Shown piece by piece: positions 63,502 to 64,000 of a DNA stretch of 64,000 nt. Origin of the DNA: an uncultured Sphingomonadaceae bacterium (GTDB taxonomy: Bacteria > Pseudomonadota > Alphaproteobacteria > Sphingomonadales > Sphingomonadaceae). Position numbers and translations under genes: made by a program. The stretch lies in NCBI GenBank assembly GCA_947499975.1, contig CANMQE010000001.1:434001-498000 (forward strand), read 5' to 3'. A model generated the notes under the pieces. It was given only the letters and a program-made list of their open reading frames with translations, did not search any database and had not been told where the DNA came from. Each line of letters starts with the position of its first letter. The stretch's first letter is position 1.

Positions 63502-63915
63502 GTGCAAAATATCCCGACATATATGCTGGTGGTGGCCCTCGCTTTATTCGATGAAAAGGGCCGTCTGCTGCTGCAGCAACGCCTTCCTGAAAAGCATCAC
63601 GGCGGCATGTGGGAATTCCCCGGCGGAAAGGTGGAAAGCCTTGAAAACCCTAGGATGGCGCTGGTCCGAGAGATCGCGGAAGAACTGGCGCTGACACTGG
63701 ATCCGCGGCAGCTGGAGCCGTCCTTCTTTGCCGAGGAAGGCGCGGATCCGGCGATTGTTCTCAATCTTTACACCTCACGCCAGCGTGTGGGTGAGCCACG
63801 CGGGCTGGAAGGGCAGGAATGGGGCTGGTTCGACCCGGCAGAGGCAAAAGAATTGCCCCTTGCGCCGATGGATCGGAAATTATTGTCACGCTTTGCGGGA
63901 TTTGGTGCCCGATAG
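63502..63915 (+). CDS. mutT: 8-oxo-dGTP diphosphatase, MutT-type Nudix hydrolase
   Basis: 137 residues. The Nudix box GKVESLENPRMALVREIAEE fits Gx5Ex7REUxEExGU. Removes oxidised dGTP from the nucleotide pool. I place the start at GTG 63502 behind AAAGG; an ATG at 63523 is possible, and the 17 codons upstream seem not to belong. The nearby oxyR and gor genes also concern oxidative damage, but are separate units. Confidence 0.88.
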   Translation: MQNIPTYMLVVALALFDEKGRLLLQQRLPEKHHGGMWEFPGGKVESLENPRMALVREIAEELALTLDPRQLEPSFFAEEGADPAIVLNLYTSRQRVGEPRGLEGQEWGWFDPAEAKELPLAPMDRKLLSRFAGFGAR

Positions 63916-63918
63916 GGG

Positions 63919-63947
63919 TTGCCAAGCTGCCAACTCCACCCTATTTG
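63919..63947 (+). promoter_or_regulatory. Promoter of tRNA-Arg
   Basis: TTGCCA, 17-base spacer, TATTTG. It ends 14 bases before the tRNA 5' end. Confidence 0.5.
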
Positions 63948-63960
63948 CCCGCCTCTCAGC

Positions 63961-64000
63961 GCGCCAGTAGCTCAGCTGGATAGAGTACCTGACTACGAAT
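63961..64000 (+). tRNA. tRNA-Arg (ACG), truncated by window end
   Basis: Acceptor GCGCCAG, D-arm GCTC...GAGT, anticodon stem CCTGA and loop CTACGAA with anticodon ACG. The 3' half is outside the window. Confidence 0.8.

Noticed and set aside
1..64000. CRISPR array, IS element, prophage or rRNA operon
   Set aside because: No regular spaced repeats, transposase, phage structural gene or rRNA sequence seen on either strand.

Overview
This window is GC-rich chromosomal DNA from an alphaproteobacterium, most likely Sphingomonadales and probably the Erythrobacteraceae. The evidence is the C4-type 5-aminolevulinate synthase, an acyl-CoA carboxylase beta subunit, EcfG-type GGAAC-N17-CGTT stress promoters, a short LOV histidine kinase with the size and layout known from Erythrobacter, tandem DUF421 proteins, an OtsB-GH15-OtsA trehalose operon, and many TTG/GTG starts with sound ribosome binding sites. 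I see no prophage, insertion sequence, integrase island, CRISPR array or rRNA operon. Almost everything is vertically inherited core genome, so interest lies mainly in small genes, leaders and gene pairings.

Layout. 1-9 kb: dapF, a GGDEF-EAL protein, an EVE-domain protein, a CsbD stress protein with an EcfG promoter, a thiamine-diphosphate enzyme, an LplT-like MFS carrier, pgsA and a beta-lactamase-fold lipoprotein. 8.6-14.8 kb: oxyR translationally coupled to rnd, aspS, a DUF2383 stress protein and an ETHE1-like metallo-hydrolase with two rhodanese domains. 14.9-18.3 kb: acpP-fabF-mltG-2H phosphoesterase, with an attenuator-like hairpin after acpP, then tRNA-Met. 18.3-25.5 kb: a DEAD-box helicase with a DbpA domain, an NAD(P)-binding protein, otsB-GH15-otsA and a response regulator.

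25.6-34.8 kb: MAPEG protein, a deoxyhypusine-synthase-family enzyme, a DUF3137/LemA divergent pair, ornithine decarboxylase with a structured leader that can mask its Shine-Dalgarno sequence, a PAS-GGDEF-EAL-PilZ protein, hemA (apparently starting at CTG) and murI. 34.8-46.2 kb: plsY-dprA-two membrane proteins-topA-small basic protein, a drug-type MFS exporter, lepB-rnc-era and pgi.

46.2-64 kb: an EF-hand lipoprotein, the LOV kinase, rhlE, a stand-alone SIR2-like protein behind a strong hairpin, gor, pccB, DUF488, two DUF421 paralogues, aroK-aroB, a coupled pair of a 41-residue membrane protein and a secreted poly-Ser solenoid, xerD, accA, an M48 lipoprotein protease, two Flp pilins, mutT and the start of tRNA-Arg at the window edge.

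Functional threads. Oxidative and general stress are covered by OxyR, glutathione reductase, MutT, CsbD, DUF2383 and trehalose synthesis. Polyamines are covered by ornithine decarboxylase and the DHS-family enzyme. Envelope and lipid functions include PgsA, PlsY, AcpP/FabF, AccA, LepB, MltG, MurI and M48. Signalling by light and c-di-GMP involves the LOV kinase and two GGDEF-EAL proteins. The best candidates for undescribed biology are the ornithine decarboxylase leader with the DHS-family gene, the SIR2-like gene with its leader hairpin, the non-canonical hemA start with a Fur-like site, and the direct/inverted repeat cluster at about 5.1 kb.
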